Below, piece after piece: positions 25,761 to 35,830 of a stretch of DNA of 64,000 nt. Source of the DNA: Actinomycetota bacterium (GTDB lineage Bacteria > Actinomycetota > Geothermincolia > Geothermincolales > RBG-13-55-18); NCBI GenBank assembly GCA_014360685.1, contig JACIXB010000017.1, positions 171,761-235,760 on the forward strand, given 5' to 3'. Position numbers and translations under genes: made by a program. The notes below the pieces were generated by a model. That model did no database searches and was not told where the DNA came from. It saw only the letters and a program-made list of their open reading frames with translations. Each line of letters opens with the position of its first letter. The first letter of the stretch is position 1.

Positions 25761-26675
25761 GTGGACCGCGGCGGCAGTAACCCGGAGGAAGGCCTCCTGG
25801 AACGCGCCCTCAGGGAGTTCGGGCCGGAAGCGCGTTGGCCGGGCCTCAGGGAGACGCTGGGCCGGGTGCGGGTGGTGTATACCGACCTGGACGGCACCAT
25901 GATGGGGCCGGGAGGGTGTTTCTTGCGCAACCTGGCGGGGGAATACACCCTCCGGCCGGCGCGGGCCCTGGTGGAGGCCCTGCGCAGGGGGGTGGACGTG
26001 GTACCGGTCTCCGGGAGAAGCGCCCACCAGTTGCGAGAGGACGCCCGCCTGCTGGGCCTACGCAATTACATCGCCGAGCTGGGGGTGGAGCTGGTCTACG
26101 ACCTGGGCGAGGAGGTGGTCCTGAACACCGGGGCCCTGGAAGGGGAGTGTGGGGACCTCTACCGGGCCATCATGGAGAGCGGGGCGGTGGATTATCTCCT
26201 CGGCTCCCACCCTCAAAGGCTGGAGTTCCACACCCCCTGGTCCGATTACCGGGAATGCACCCCCATATTCCGCGGCCTGGTGGACCTGGAGGAAGTGAAC
26301 CGCTTTCTGGAGGAGAGCTTCCCTGGTCTGGAACTGGTGGACAACGGGGTCATACCCAGGACATATCCCGGCCTGGAGGTTCCCGAGGTGAGGGCCTACC
26401 ACCTGGTTCCCCGGGGCGTGAGCAAGGAGAAGGCGGTGGCCGAGGACATGAGAAGGCGGGGATTCGAGCGCCGGGAGGCCGTGGCCGTGGGGGACTCGGA
26501 GGCCGACCTGGCCCAGAGCGAGGTGGTAGGCGTCTTTTTCCTGGTCCGCAACGGGTTACTGGGCAACCCCCACCTGGAGCCTCTGATCGCCTCCACCCCC
26601 AACGTGGTGGTCACCAAGGGATTCCTCAACGAGGGATGGGCTGAAGCCCTGGAGCTGGCCGTTCTGGGCGGTTGA
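25761..26675 (+). CDS. HAD phosphatase, mannosyl/glucosyl-3-phosphoglycerate phosphatase-like
   Basis: Probably dephosphorylates the GpgS product to glucosylglycerate. Start is GTG 25761; the GGAGG needed for it sits in the last codons of gpgS, ten bases upstream. The 304-residue protein has HAD motif I YTDLDGTMMG, motif II in VPVSGRS, motif III Lys in GVSKEKAV and motif IV GDSEADLAQ, with a C2 cap insert, as in MpgP. Actinobacterial GpgP is often of the histidine-phosphatase family, so the HAD type linked to gpgS here resembles the arrangement known from some thermophiles and archaea. Assignment rests on context plus family. Confidence 0.82.
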   Translation: MDRGGSNPEEGLLERALREFGPEARWPGLRETLGRVRVVYTDLDGTMMGPGGCFLRNLAGEYTLRPARALVEALRRGVDVVPVSGRSAHQLREDARLLGLRNYIAELGVELVYDLGEEVVLNTGALEGECGDLYRAIMESGAVDYLLGSHPQRLEFHTPWSDYRECTPIFRGLVDLEEVNRFLEESFPGLELVDNGVIPRTYPGLEVPEVRAYHLVPRGVSKEKAVAEDMRRRGFERREAVAVGDSEADLAQSEVVGVFFLVRNGLLGNPHLEPLIASTPNVVVTKGFLNEGWAEALELAVLGG

Positions 26676-27265
26676 GCGAGGACCTCCCGCCGCGGCGGGT
26701 CCGAGGGGCTCCGGGCACGGCTTGGGTGGCGTTCCATCCGCGACAATGCGGGCCGCGCTTTCCGGGGAGCACGAAGTCACCTCTGTTTCCCCGGCGTGGG
26801 CCGGCGTGGGCCGGACCGGCAAGGGCGAAACCCTTCCCCTCCGCCGGGGTCGAACCCGCAGTGGGTTTTCAACTCCTCGACCGCGCCAACCACGATTCTC
26901 CGGACCCGGCGCCTTCGGAGACGGGGAGGGGAGACCTTCATGCTTTCCCGGCACCTCGGCTTTTCCCGCCAGCGGCGTGGTGGGGGCGGCCCGGGTTGGG
27001 CCGACCCGTACCGGCGGAGCCCGGCCACTACGCCTCTTACCCTTGCATAGCGACCGTTAAGGGGACGGTATCCTCCTTTCGAGGAAATGCTTCAGGTGGA
27101 ACGGCGAGGAGACGATAAATTAAAAGATTAATGAGCATCCGATCCGCCGCTTATCCCTCTCCGGGGGGATGCGCGGCGATGGGCGCGCTCGGCAACATGG
27201 GGACGTGAGGAGCGCGCCCGCCTGACGGCCACGGGCGCAAAGGCAGGACATCGAGGGGTACGGCC
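26676..27265. other. long intergenic region before the HD-GYP gene
   Basis: About 590 bases with no convincing gene. The end (27113-27131) has an AT-rich island, ATAAATTAAAAGATTAATGAG, a likely promoter area. The 27170-27265 stretch is rich in hairpins and contains GGGCGCAAAGGCAGG, which faintly recalls part of the c-di-GMP-I riboswitch core, but the rest of the consensus is missing. Confidence 0.4.
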
Positions 27266-29413
27266 TTGGATCTGAAGCGCAAGCTCGTCCTCTTCGTCAG
27301 GATCATACGCGTTGTCGTTTATCTTTATATCCTCGTCCAGCTCCTGGTCGCCCGGCAGGACTTCGAGCAGTCCGGGCTGATCCCCGTGGTGGCCGGCATG
27401 GGGGTCTTCTACGTCATCATCGACCAGATAGTCTTTCGGTTGCCCGAGAAGAGGTTCCGCCTGGCCTGCCTTTGCCTTCTTCCCTTCGAGATGTTCCTAA
27501 TCTCCCTCCTCGTCCATTACACCCGCTCCGCTCCCATAGTGGAGTTCGATTTCCTGTACGCCCTGCCGGTGGTCAACATGGCCATGTGGTTCGGCATCCG
27601 GGAGGGCTTGGCCTTCAGCCTGTTGGGCAGTTCCCTCTACCTCTTGACCGCCGGCCTGTCCGGCCGCATAACCGGATTGGAATCCCTGGGGATGATCCTC
27701 AGCCGGTGCGGCTTCTATATGCTGAGCGCGCTGGTGACGGGATACATGTCGGAGTTCGCGGAGAGGGAAAGCCGGGAGAAGGCGCGCAGGATGGTGGAAC
27801 TCACCGCCCTCTCCGGTTTCGCCACCCTCTTCGACTCCACCTTGAGCGAGGAGAAGGTTTACCGGAACCTCTGCGAGGCCATCTCCCGGAGCATCAACCC
27901 GGACGTGGTCCTGGTCTTCCGGTTGGACGCGGAGAGAGATCGTTTGAGCGTGGCGGCCTGGGAAGGGGTGAGCTCCGGGGAGGCGGCCATCGTCCTCCCC
28001 CGGGATTACGGGCTGGTGGGAAAGGTGCTGGACGGGCGGGAGCCCATGATGGTGAGGGACACGGATCTGGAGTGGGGTTACCGCCAGTTCCTCGAGACCC
28101 ACCGCATACGTTCCGCCATCTACGCTCCCCTGAAGTGGAGGGACGATGTTTACGGGGTGGTCTTCGCCGGAAACCACCTCAAGGACAGCTTTACCGAAAA
28201 CGATCTCAACCTCATGTCCGCTCTCTCCGTCCAGGCGGCGGTGGCGGTGCACAACTCCCGGCTCTACGCCGACCTCCAGAACCGCATCGGGGAGCTGCAC
28301 GCCATCTTCGAGATCGACAAGGCCATCACCTCGGCCATCGACCTGGACACCGTCCTGCAGCAGATCGTACAGATGAGCCTGGTCCTCCTCAACGCCAAGA
28401 CCAGCTCCATCATGCTCCTGGACGAGGAGAAACAGGAGCTGGTCATCGCCGCCGCCCACGGGTTGTCCGAGGAGTACCTGAACAAGGGCGCCATCAAGGT
28501 GGGGGAGAGCGTGGCTGGAAGGGTTATCCAGGAGGGAAGGCCCATCGCGGTGCGGGATATCAGGTCCGATCCCCTGCACGCCTATCCGGAACACGCCCGG
28601 CGCGAGGGGCTGTGCTCACTGCTCTCCGTGCCCCTGAGCCTGAAGGACCGGGTCATCGGGGTGCTCAACCTTTACACCGGGGAGCCGCGCAATTTCACCC
28701 CCCACGAAATTAACCTCTTCACCAGCCTGGCCAGCCAGGCGGCCATCGCCATCGAGAACGCCCGCCTCTTCGAGAGCCTGGAGGAGATATACATCGAGGT
28801 CATCACCGCCCTGGCCAACGCCATCGACGCCCGGGACGCCTATACCCACGGCCATTCCAACCGGGTCATGGAGTACTCGGTGGCCCTGGCGGAGGCGATG
28901 GGGCTCTCCCAGGAGGAGGTGGACGTCGTCCGCCACGCCTCCATCCTGCACGACGTGGGGAAGATAGGCATCCGGGAGAAGATCCTGAAGAAGCCCGGCC
29001 TGCTCACCGAGGAGGAGAGGAGGGAGATGGAGTACCACCCCTTCATCGGCACCCGCATCCTGCAGTCGGTGAGGCTCCTCGAGCCGGTCATGCCCCTGGT
29101 CTACCACCACCACGAGCGGTACGACGGGACGGGTTACCCCGACGGACTGAAGGGAGAGGAGATACCCCTGGGTTCCCGCATCATCGCCGTTGCCGACGCC
29201 TTCGAGTCCATGACCTCCGACCGTCCTTATCGCAAGGCCCTACCCCTGGAGGAAGCTCTGGCCGAGCTGAGGCGGGGAGCGGGAAGGCAGTTCGATCCCC
29301 GCGTGGTGGAGGTTTTTCTCATGCTGGTGGAGGAGGGCAGGATAAGCGTCAAGTGGTCGGATGGACGGGTGATACCCATCAGCGAGCACCTGGGGAAGGC
29401 GGGCCTAAGCTGA
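27266..29413 (+). CDS. membrane GAF-GAF-HD-GYP protein (predicted c-di-GMP phosphodiesterase)
   Basis: Signalling protein of 715 residues that probably degrades cyclic di-GMP in response to signals. Start TTG 27266 behind CGAGGGG. About six membrane segments fill residues 1-165, followed by GAF 1 (about 180-335), GAF 2 (about 350-510) and an HD-GYP domain (about 515-700). The latter is complete: HGHSNRVMEY, LHDVGKIGI (the HD), HPFIGTRIL, HHHERYDGTGYPDGL (the GYP) and AVADAFESMTSDRPYR. GAF domains commonly bind small molecules or haem. The gene stands alone, 465 bases before a histidine kinase. Confidence 0.9.
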   Translation: MDLKRKLVLFVRIIRVVVYLYILVQLLVARQDFEQSGLIPVVAGMGVFYVIIDQIVFRLPEKRFRLACLCLLPFEMFLISLLVHYTRSAPIVEFDFLYALPVVNMAMWFGIREGLAFSLLGSSLYLLTAGLSGRITGLESLGMILSRCGFYMLSALVTGYMSEFAERESREKARRMVELTALSGFATLFDSTLSEEKVYRNLCEAISRSINPDVVLVFRLDAERDRLSVAAWEGVSSGEAAIVLPRDYGLVGKVLDGREPMMVRDTDLEWGYRQFLETHRIRSAIYAPLKWRDDVYGVVFAGNHLKDSFTENDLNLMSALSVQAAVAVHNSRLYADLQNRIGELHAIFEIDKAITSAIDLDTVLQQIVQMSLVLLNAKTSSIMLLDEEKQELVIAAAHGLSEEYLNKGAIKVGESVAGRVIQEGRPIAVRDIRSDPLHAYPEHARREGLCSLLSVPLSLKDRVIGVLNLYTGEPRNFTPHEINLFTSLASQAAIAIENARLFESLEEIYIEVITALANAIDARDAYTHGHSNRVMEYSVALAEAMGLSQEEVDVVRHASILHDVGKIGIREKILKKPGLLTEEERREMEYHPFIGTRILQSVRLLEPVMPLVYHHHERYDGTGYPDGLKGEEIPLGSRIIAVADAFESMTSDRPYRKALPLEEALAELRRGAGRQFDPRVVEVFLMLVEEGRISVKWSDGRVIPISEHLGKAGLS

Positions 29414-29878
29414 TTTACCCCACCCGCTGTTTCCCACGTTTTTTCATCTCGGGCCCGCAACGTTTTTAATCCCCATACCCTTCCCGGGCGGATACCACGC
29501 TCCCTGTCCCATGAAATGCGGAGGACCGCCGCTCCTTCGAAGAGGGCGTCTTTCGCCTTCCATGCCGGGAGATCGAATACCCGCCTTGCCGACTACGGGG
29601 CGGGGTTTGCGGGTCAAGGAAGGCAGGTCGCCGGCCGACTGAAAATATGCGGAAAGGAGGCGCCGACCGCGGGAGGCGGCTGGGGCGCCGCGCGTCGGCG
29701 TCCGAGGCGGCCGGCGGGCTGAATGAGCCCGAAGGAGGATGGCCTCGGGCTATCCGGGGTCCCCGGGACGGCTGGAGGCGGAAGAGAGGATGGGGAGAGC
29801 GAAGATAGACGGGATTAAGCCGGGAAGGGGAAGCGGCCGACGAGGCGTTCCCGGCCGGGATGGGCGCGGGGTGGAGCG
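29414..29878. other. intergenic region between HD-GYP and hybrid kinase genes
   Basis: No convincing gene. T-runs at 29438-29443 and 29462-29466 have no strong stem before them, so no terminator is called. The sequence just before 29879 is GC-rich leader. Confidence 0.45.
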
Positions 29879-31522
<1,644 letters not shown>

Positions 31523-31523
31523 G

Positions 31524-32171
31524 ATGGCTCGTGGGCCGTTGAGGGTTTTGGTGGTGGACGATCACCGGCTGGTGCGGGAGGGATTGATAAGCCTCCTGCG
31601 CTTAAACCCGGAGATCGAGGTGGTGGGAGAGGCCTCGGGGGGAGACGAGGCGGTGGGCAAGGCGCGCAGCCTCAAGCCGGACGTAGTGCTCATGGACATC
31701 AGCATGCCGGGCATGAACGGCATCACCGCCACCAAGCTTATAAAGAAAGACCTCCCGGAGACCAAGGTCATCATGCTCACCATGCTGGACCAGGAGGGTT
31801 ACGTCTACGAGGCGGTCAAGGCGGGGGCCACCGGCTACCTGCTCAAGAACACCGGCCTGGAGGAGCTGGTGAGGGCCATTAAGGAGGTGCACAAAGGGGG
31901 AGCCACCCTGCACCCCGAGGCCCAGGCCCAGCTGCTCAAGGAGTACGTCTACCTGGCACAAAGCAACCGGGAGACCTACGGCTTGAGCGACCGGGAGCTG
32001 GAGATCCTGCAGCTCGTGGGCGACGGCCTGTCCAACAAGGAGATAGCGGACAGGCTGTTCATCAGCATCCAGACGGTGAAGACCCACATCACCCACATCT
32101 TCGAGAAGCTGGGGGTCAAGGACCGCACCGAGGCCGTGGCCACCGCCCTCCGCCGCGGCCTCATCTCCTGA
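31524..32171 (+). CDS. NarL/FixJ-type response regulator
   Basis: DNA-binding regulator of 215 residues, target of the preceding kinase by position and family. Receiver domain (VVDDHRLVREGL, Asp in LMDISMPGMNG, Lys in YLLKNTG) and a C-terminal LuxR-type HTH with LSDRELEILQLVGDGLSNKEIADRL and TVKTHITHIFEKLGV. ATG follows the kinase stop by one base, so expression is coupled. The regulated genes are unknown; the HD-GYP gene upstream is a candidate. Confidence 0.92.
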   Translation: MARGPLRVLVVDDHRLVREGLISLLRLNPEIEVVGEASGGDEAVGKARSLKPDVVLMDISMPGMNGITATKLIKKDLPETKVIMLTMLDQEGYVYEAVKAGATGYLLKNTGLEELVRAIKEVHKGGATLHPEAQAQLLKEYVYLAQSNRETYGLSDRELEILQLVGDGLSNKEIADRLFISIQTVKTHITHIFEKLGVKDRTEAVATALRRGLIS

Positions 32172-32192
32172 TGGGGTCAGGTCTTGAATCGT

Positions 32193-32210
32193 GATACCCT
32201 TGGGGGTATC
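32193..32210 (+). terminator. hairpin after the response regulator gene
   Basis: GATACCC-ttgg-GGGTATC, a perfect 7-bp stem, lies 21 bases after the stop codon. No proper T-run follows. It is preceded by a GGGGTCAGGTC motif that recurs after two other genes in the window. Confidence 0.4.
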
Positions 32211-32355
32211 TTACGATACCAGCCGGGAATGGGCCGTGGCGGGCCTTATCTTGGTCTTAGGCACGGGACGTCTCGGGGAACGCTATCCTTGATGCTGTAT
32301 CGTTTCAGTAGGCGCTTTTAGGGTTAGAGAACAGGGAAAGGCGCGGGATTGGTGC

Positions 32356-32361
32356 TATCAT
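32356..32361 (+). promoter_or_regulatory. extended -10 element, leaderless start predicted
   Basis: TGC-TATCAT ends seven bases before ATG 32369, so transcription would begin at or next to the start codon. No ribosome site is present. Confidence 0.45.
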
Positions 32362-32368
32362 GATCTAC

Positions 32369-32512
32369 ATGAGTATATGGAAAAAGATATTGGAGTTCTT
32401 TCGGGGAAAGCGTTTCCTGTGCGACGACTGCGCCTACGATTATCCCTCCGCATGCACGCGCCCCGAGCGCCCCAACGCCACCTCCTGCCCGGACTATCGC
32501 AAGAGATATTGA
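32369..32512 (+). CDS. 47-residue cysteine-rich micro-protein
   Basis: Too short for the ORF track, but the reading frame is convincing: MSIWKKILEFFRGKRFLCDD, then CAYDYPSACTRPERPNATSC and a basic end PDYRKRY. Cysteines are spaced C-x2-C-x7-C-x10-C, as in a small metal-binding knuckle. An amphipathic N-terminal helix (WKKILEFFRG) precedes it. I believe similar FFRGK...RPERPNAT small proteins exist in other anaerobes, but cannot check. The start is ATG 32369, seven bases after a -10 box; ATG 32360 would overlap that box. Function unknown; zinc or Fe-S binding is inference. Confidence 0.65.
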   Translation: MSIWKKILEFFRGKRFLCDDCAYDYPSACTRPERPNATSCPDYRKRY

Positions 32513-32650
32513 GACGGCGAAGCCCCCTTCCGCGGCCCGATTTTCCCGCTTCAAAAGGATGAGTTCGCCATGGGGGAAGGTATGGTGTTCGCCTTCCTGC
32601 GGAACCGCTTGGAATGCGCTTTAAAAGGACCTGCGGGAAAGGAAACCGGC

Positions 32651-33535
32651 TCAAAGGGTGGTCAGGTGGCGGGGGGCCAGGTAGACGTCGGCCTTTTCCA
32701 GGGCCGTCTCCACGGCGGCCAGCATCTTCTCGCGGTCCTCCGGCAGGTGGCCGTAGATGGGCACGTAGTTGGAGATGTGATCGGAGAGGAACCAGGCGTC
32801 CTCCACCTCCAGCCGCTCCAGGAGCACCTGCAGCTCGCGCATCACCGTCTCCCCGGAGGCCTCCCGGAAACGTCCCTCCTGGGCCTCCCGGTACAGGGGC
32901 GTCCCCGGGAGCAGGTAGAGAGTTCGGGGCCGGATGTAGCCGGGCTGCATGGCGTTGAGGACCGAGGCGGTGTTCTCGGCGTGCTGCCTCCAGCGGTCCT
33001 CGCCCCCCAGGCCCAGGAGGATGTACACGGAGAGCTCGATGCCCGCCTCCTTCACCCGCCGGGCGGCCTCGATCATGTCCCGCGAGGTCACCCCCTTGTC
33101 CACCGCGGCCAGGATCTCGTCGTCCCCGCTCTCCAGGCCGAAGTAGATGATGTCCAGGCCGGCCTCCCTCAACTTGCGCAGGGCCTCCACGGATTTGCCC
33201 TTCAGGAAACGGGCCCCGCCGTAGGGGGAGATGCGCTTCGCCTCCGGGAAGAGCCTGCGGATGTAACGGATGATGTCCGCCAGCTTGTCGGAGTTCATGG
33301 CCACCGTGTTCCCGTCGGCCAAAAAGACCGATTCCACGTACCGGTAGAAGAGGCGGGCCCGCCGCAGGTCGGCCTTGACCTCCTCGGGATCGCGTACCCG
33401 GTATTTCTTCATCTTGTACATCCCGCAGAAGGTACAGCGGTTGTGCGGACAGCCCAGGGTCACCTGCACGATGAGGCTTCCCGCCTCGCAGGGCGGGCGG
33501 TAAAGCGGCTCCTCGTAGCGCAAAACCTCCTGCAT
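32651..33535 (-). CDS. radical SAM protein
   Basis: Radical S-adenosylmethionine enzyme of 294 residues. The cluster motif is GCPHNRCTFCGMYKM, a C-x4-C-x2-C variant seen in one subfamily with HNRCTFC. Further features are the GGE-region ADGNTVAMNS, FGLESGDDEIL, and ILLGLGGEDRWRQHAENT, all typical of COG1032-like or HemN-like barrels. Reaction unknown. Start chosen at MQEVLRYEEP, because a TATAAT ends seven bases before that ATG and no ribosome site is present; the ORF-track start (33592) would lie upstream of this promoter. Confidence 0.85.
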   Translation of the reverse strand: MQEVLRYEEPLYRPPCEAGSLIVQVTLGCPHNRCTFCGMYKMKKYRVRDPEEVKADLRRARLFYRYVESVFLADGNTVAMNSDKLADIIRYIRRLFPEAKRISPYGGARFLKGKSVEALRKLREAGLDIIYFGLESGDDEILAAVDKGVTSRDMIEAARRVKEAGIELSVYILLGLGGEDRWRQHAENTASVLNAMQPGYIRPRTLYLLPGTPLYREAQEGRFREASGETVMRELQVLLERLEVEDAWFLSDHISNYVPIYGHLPEDREKMLAAVETALEKADVYLAPRHLTTL

Positions 33536-33542
33536 ATTTAAG

Positions 33543-33548
33543 ATTATA
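33543..33548 (-). promoter_or_regulatory. -10 element TATAAT, leaderless start predicted for the radical SAM gene
   Basis: On the minus strand TATAAT is followed by CTTAAAT and then ATG at 33535, a seven-base gap. The -35 region is not well matched. Confidence 0.5.
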
Positions 33549-34010
33549 ACCGGTCGGACGGCCTTGGGGATTGACCGTATTGGTAATCTCACCTTGAACC
33601 CACCTCTTAGCGCGAACGGCCTCGAGGGGACACCGGGAGGACTTTTTTCCTCCGCCGTGGGTCAAGTCCCAAAGCTCCATCATGCCATCCCCCTCATGAT
33701 GGCAGCCTAAACGGCTGCAGGAACCAGCTCCTCCACCTCCTTCCCTGCTATCTCGATTGCATCACCGTCTATCTTCTTTATCCTGGCTTTGGCGAGCGAT
33801 TCCAAGCTCATGTACCTGCGGCATATCCGTAAATACGGTATGGCCCTACCATGTCGATTGTTGTTCCCGGCAATCCCAGCCGGTGGTCAACCCATAGATA
33901 TAAAACACCCTTACATGTATTCAGTCTTCAAGGCCTTTTTCCGATTATATGCTCGGCATATACATAGCGCTCTACACCGGGGGCGAGAGGTCTCGGCGAG
34001 GGAGGAGAAG
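33549..34010. other. AT-richer intergenic region, possible decayed sequence
   Basis: This stretch has visibly lower GC content than its surroundings, above all from 33700 to 33975. On the minus strand a 34-codon frame reads MSLESLAKARIKKIDGDAIE and ends EELVPAAV, which looks protein-like but is isolated. The palindrome GGGTCAAGTCCC (33659-33670 area) and CATCATGCCATCCCCCTCATGATGG hairpin are also present. It may be a remnant of an inserted element; no transposase motif is recognised. Confidence 0.35.
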
Positions 34011-35081
34011 ATGCAGGGAGTGAAAACCTGCCCACGCTGCGGGGTGCCGGAATATATCGCCACGGAACACCTCTGGCATCCCAGCGGGTTCATCGTCCAG
34101 CGGAGGGATCCCCGCCACATCATCATCTTCATCGAGAGCGAGAACCTGGAGGCCCTTTTTCGGGGCATAGAGGAGATCCTCGGCATGTCCATCGAGCGCA
34201 TCGTGGTCAACACCAGGCGGAGGGCCGCCCGGGCCTACATGGACCGCGTGATCCCCGAGGCTCTCAAGGAACAGGTCCGGGAAGGAACCCTGGAGATCGG
34301 CCCCGTGATCCAGGGGATGGTGGGCATAGGCCGGGTCTTGGGCTACGGGAGATTCGAGGTGGCCGATTACCGGATGCGGGGAGACGACGGGGACTACATC
34401 ATCATTCGGGTGGAGAAGCCGTACTCCATCCTCTTGGGTTGCGCGGACCCGGTGGCCGCCCTGGAAGCCCTGGTGGGGCGGGAGATGGGGCTCTCCTACC
34501 GTGAGGTGTCCCCTGAGGTGTACGAGATCAAGGCCTTCCCGCAGCCCCACCCCGAGGAGTTCAAGGGGAGGCTGACCATGAGGAAATACGCCTACCCGGA
34601 GGGGGATTTCCGTTTCCGACCCTGTCCCCGGTGCGGGGCGCCCGAGGAGCTGGCCGATTTCGCCTGGGACCTGGAACGGGGATTGATCCACAACCGCCGC
34701 ACCGGAAAGCGCATGGTCTTCTTCGCCCCATCCGTCATGGAGGCGGTTTTCGGGGAGCTGGAGAGGGAGCTGGGTGAGACCATACCCGAGGTGGTCATCG
34801 AGGCCCAGAAACGCCTCACCGCGGCCGGCCTCTACGGGCTGGACAGGGAGAACGCCCGGCAGGACCTGCGTGAACAGCTGGCCATAAGGGGCCTGGGCAA
34901 CCTGAAGGAACTGTCCCTGGGGGAGAAGGGGCTGTCCCTGTTCATGGAGAACGCCGCCGTTCCCCTCATGGTGGTGGGGATGGCCCAGGGTCTTTACGAG
35001 GCCCTCCACGGCGGGACCAGCCGGGTGGAATGGAGTGCCGGGGAAGGAGATTCCCTGAGCGTGGAGGTCAAGCCCGCCTGA
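34011..35081 (+). CDS. uncharacterised protein with two zinc-ribbon halves
   Basis: Protein of 356 residues. Start at MQGVKTCPRCG behind GAGGGAGGAGAAG; the ORF-track start is 74 codons too early. Two related halves are visible, each opening with CPRCGxPE (residues ~6 and ~203), followed by a short beta segment (HIIIFIES / RMVFFAPS), then a helix (EALFRGIEEILG / EAVFGELERELG) and IERIVVNTRRR / IPEVVIEAQKRL. The first CPRCG motif has no clear second CxxC, so metal binding would need dimerisation or other ligands. The domain after each half is mixed alpha/beta. No family recognised. The 3' end overlaps the convergent NUDIX gene by 14 bases. Confidence 0.7.
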   Translation: MQGVKTCPRCGVPEYIATEHLWHPSGFIVQRRDPRHIIIFIESENLEALFRGIEEILGMSIERIVVNTRRRAARAYMDRVIPEALKEQVREGTLEIGPVIQGMVGIGRVLGYGRFEVADYRMRGDDGDYIIIRVEKPYSILLGCADPVAALEALVGREMGLSYREVSPEVYEIKAFPQPHPEEFKGRLTMRKYAYPEGDFRFRPCPRCGAPEELADFAWDLERGLIHNRRTGKRMVFFAPSVMEAVFGELERELGETIPEVVIEAQKRLTAAGLYGLDRENARQDLREQLAIRGLGNLKELSLGEKGLSLFMENAAVPLMVVGMAQGLYEALHGGTSRVEWSAGEGDSLSVEVKPA

Positions 35082-35652
35082 TCCTCTCTATCTCCGCCAC
35101 CGAGGCGTCGTGCAACGCCACCCGGTAGGCGAAAAGCCCCATACCCGTGCCGAGAAGGACCTCGCGGACCGGCCCCTGCAGCTCCTCCAGGGTCAGCCAG
35201 CGGGTTTCCCTTATCTCCTCCCGGTCCTGGGGCTGGAGCTCTCCCCCGCTGCGGAAAGCGGTGAAGACCAGGCTCCTCCAGTCCTCCACCACCGGACCGC
35301 AGGTGAAACGGGCGTGGACGTGGAGGATGAAACGGTCCAGGACGATGTCCAGGCCGGTCTCCTCGCGGGCCTCGCGCCGGGCGGCCTCCTCCAGGGGCTC
35401 ACCGGGGTTGGCCGCCCCGGAGGGAGCCCTGAAGGCTCCCGGCGGGAACATGTGCTTGGCGATGGCCGCGAACTCCCGGTAATCGTGGTCGCGGAAGACG
35501 AACACCGTGAGGTCGTGGTTGCGGTCGTGCTTCTTGGAGCCCTGGAGCATGTTCATCTCCGGGGGGAGTATCTCGAAGGTCATGGAGATGTGGCGGGGTT
35601 TTCCGTACCTTCTCTCCATGTCCTCTATCATCTCGTCGGTCACGTAGGCCAT
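35068..35652 (-). CDS. NUDIX hydrolase
   Basis: Predicted nucleoside-diphosphate-linked hydrolase of 194 residues. The Nudix box is intact: G-x5-E-x7-REUxEExGU reads as GEPLEEAARREAREETGLD preceded by the glycine of GAANP. The first 60 residues (ITFEILPPEMNM region) precede the usual fold and may set substrate choice. Substrate unknown. A TAAGAT box ends six bases before the ATG and no ribosome site is seen, so the mRNA may be leaderless. Convergent and overlapping with the zinc-ribbon gene. Confidence 0.88.
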   Translation of the reverse strand: MAYVTDEMIEDMERRYGKPRHISMTFEILPPEMNMLQGSKKHDRNHDLTVFVFRDHDYREFAAIAKHMFPPGAFRAPSGAANPGEPLEEAARREAREETGLDIVLDRFILHVHARFTCGPVVEDWRSLVFTAFRSGGELQPQDREEIRETRWLTLEELQGPVREVLLGTGMGLFAYRVALHDASVAEIERIRRA

Positions 35653-35658
35653 GGGACC

Positions 35659-35664
35659 ATCTTA
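35659..35664 (-). promoter_or_regulatory. extended -10 element, leaderless start predicted for the NUDIX gene
   Basis: Minus strand reads TGG-TAAGAT, then GGTCCC and ATG at 35652, a six-base gap. Confidence 0.4.
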
Positions 35665-35814
35665 CCATCCCGGGAGCGGTGTTTCCCTCCGAAAGGTGGT
35701 CGCCTGGCGTCTTTCCGGTTGCCGAAAGCCGGCTTCCGCCTTCATCCCGGGTGCGCGGCTCCCCCGGCCGCTTCCCGGGGTCGGGCGCTCCTTTAACCCC
35801 CTCCCGGGCGGTTA

Positions 35815-35820
35815 TATAAT
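35815..35820 (+). promoter_or_regulatory. -10 element TATAAT for cysteine desulfurase
   Basis: TATAAT ends ten bases before ATG 35831, leaving a leader of only about three or four bases. A second ATG at 35846 has GAAGG seven bases before it and could be used instead. Confidence 0.45.
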
Positions 35821-35830
35821 TCTTCTTGCC

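Noticed and set aside
23838-26027. Antisense ORF of 729 codons spanning iorA, iorB and gpgS
   Set aside because: Covers four real genes on the other strand; no motif.
27170-27265. Possible c-di-GMP-I riboswitch before the HD-GYP gene
   Set aside because: GCGCAAAGGC resembles one loop but the remaining conserved core and the pairing elements are missing.
32358-33683. Minus-strand ORF of 441 codons
   Set aside because: Shadow in another frame of the radical SAM gene and the micro-protein; Gly/Arg/Pro-rich.
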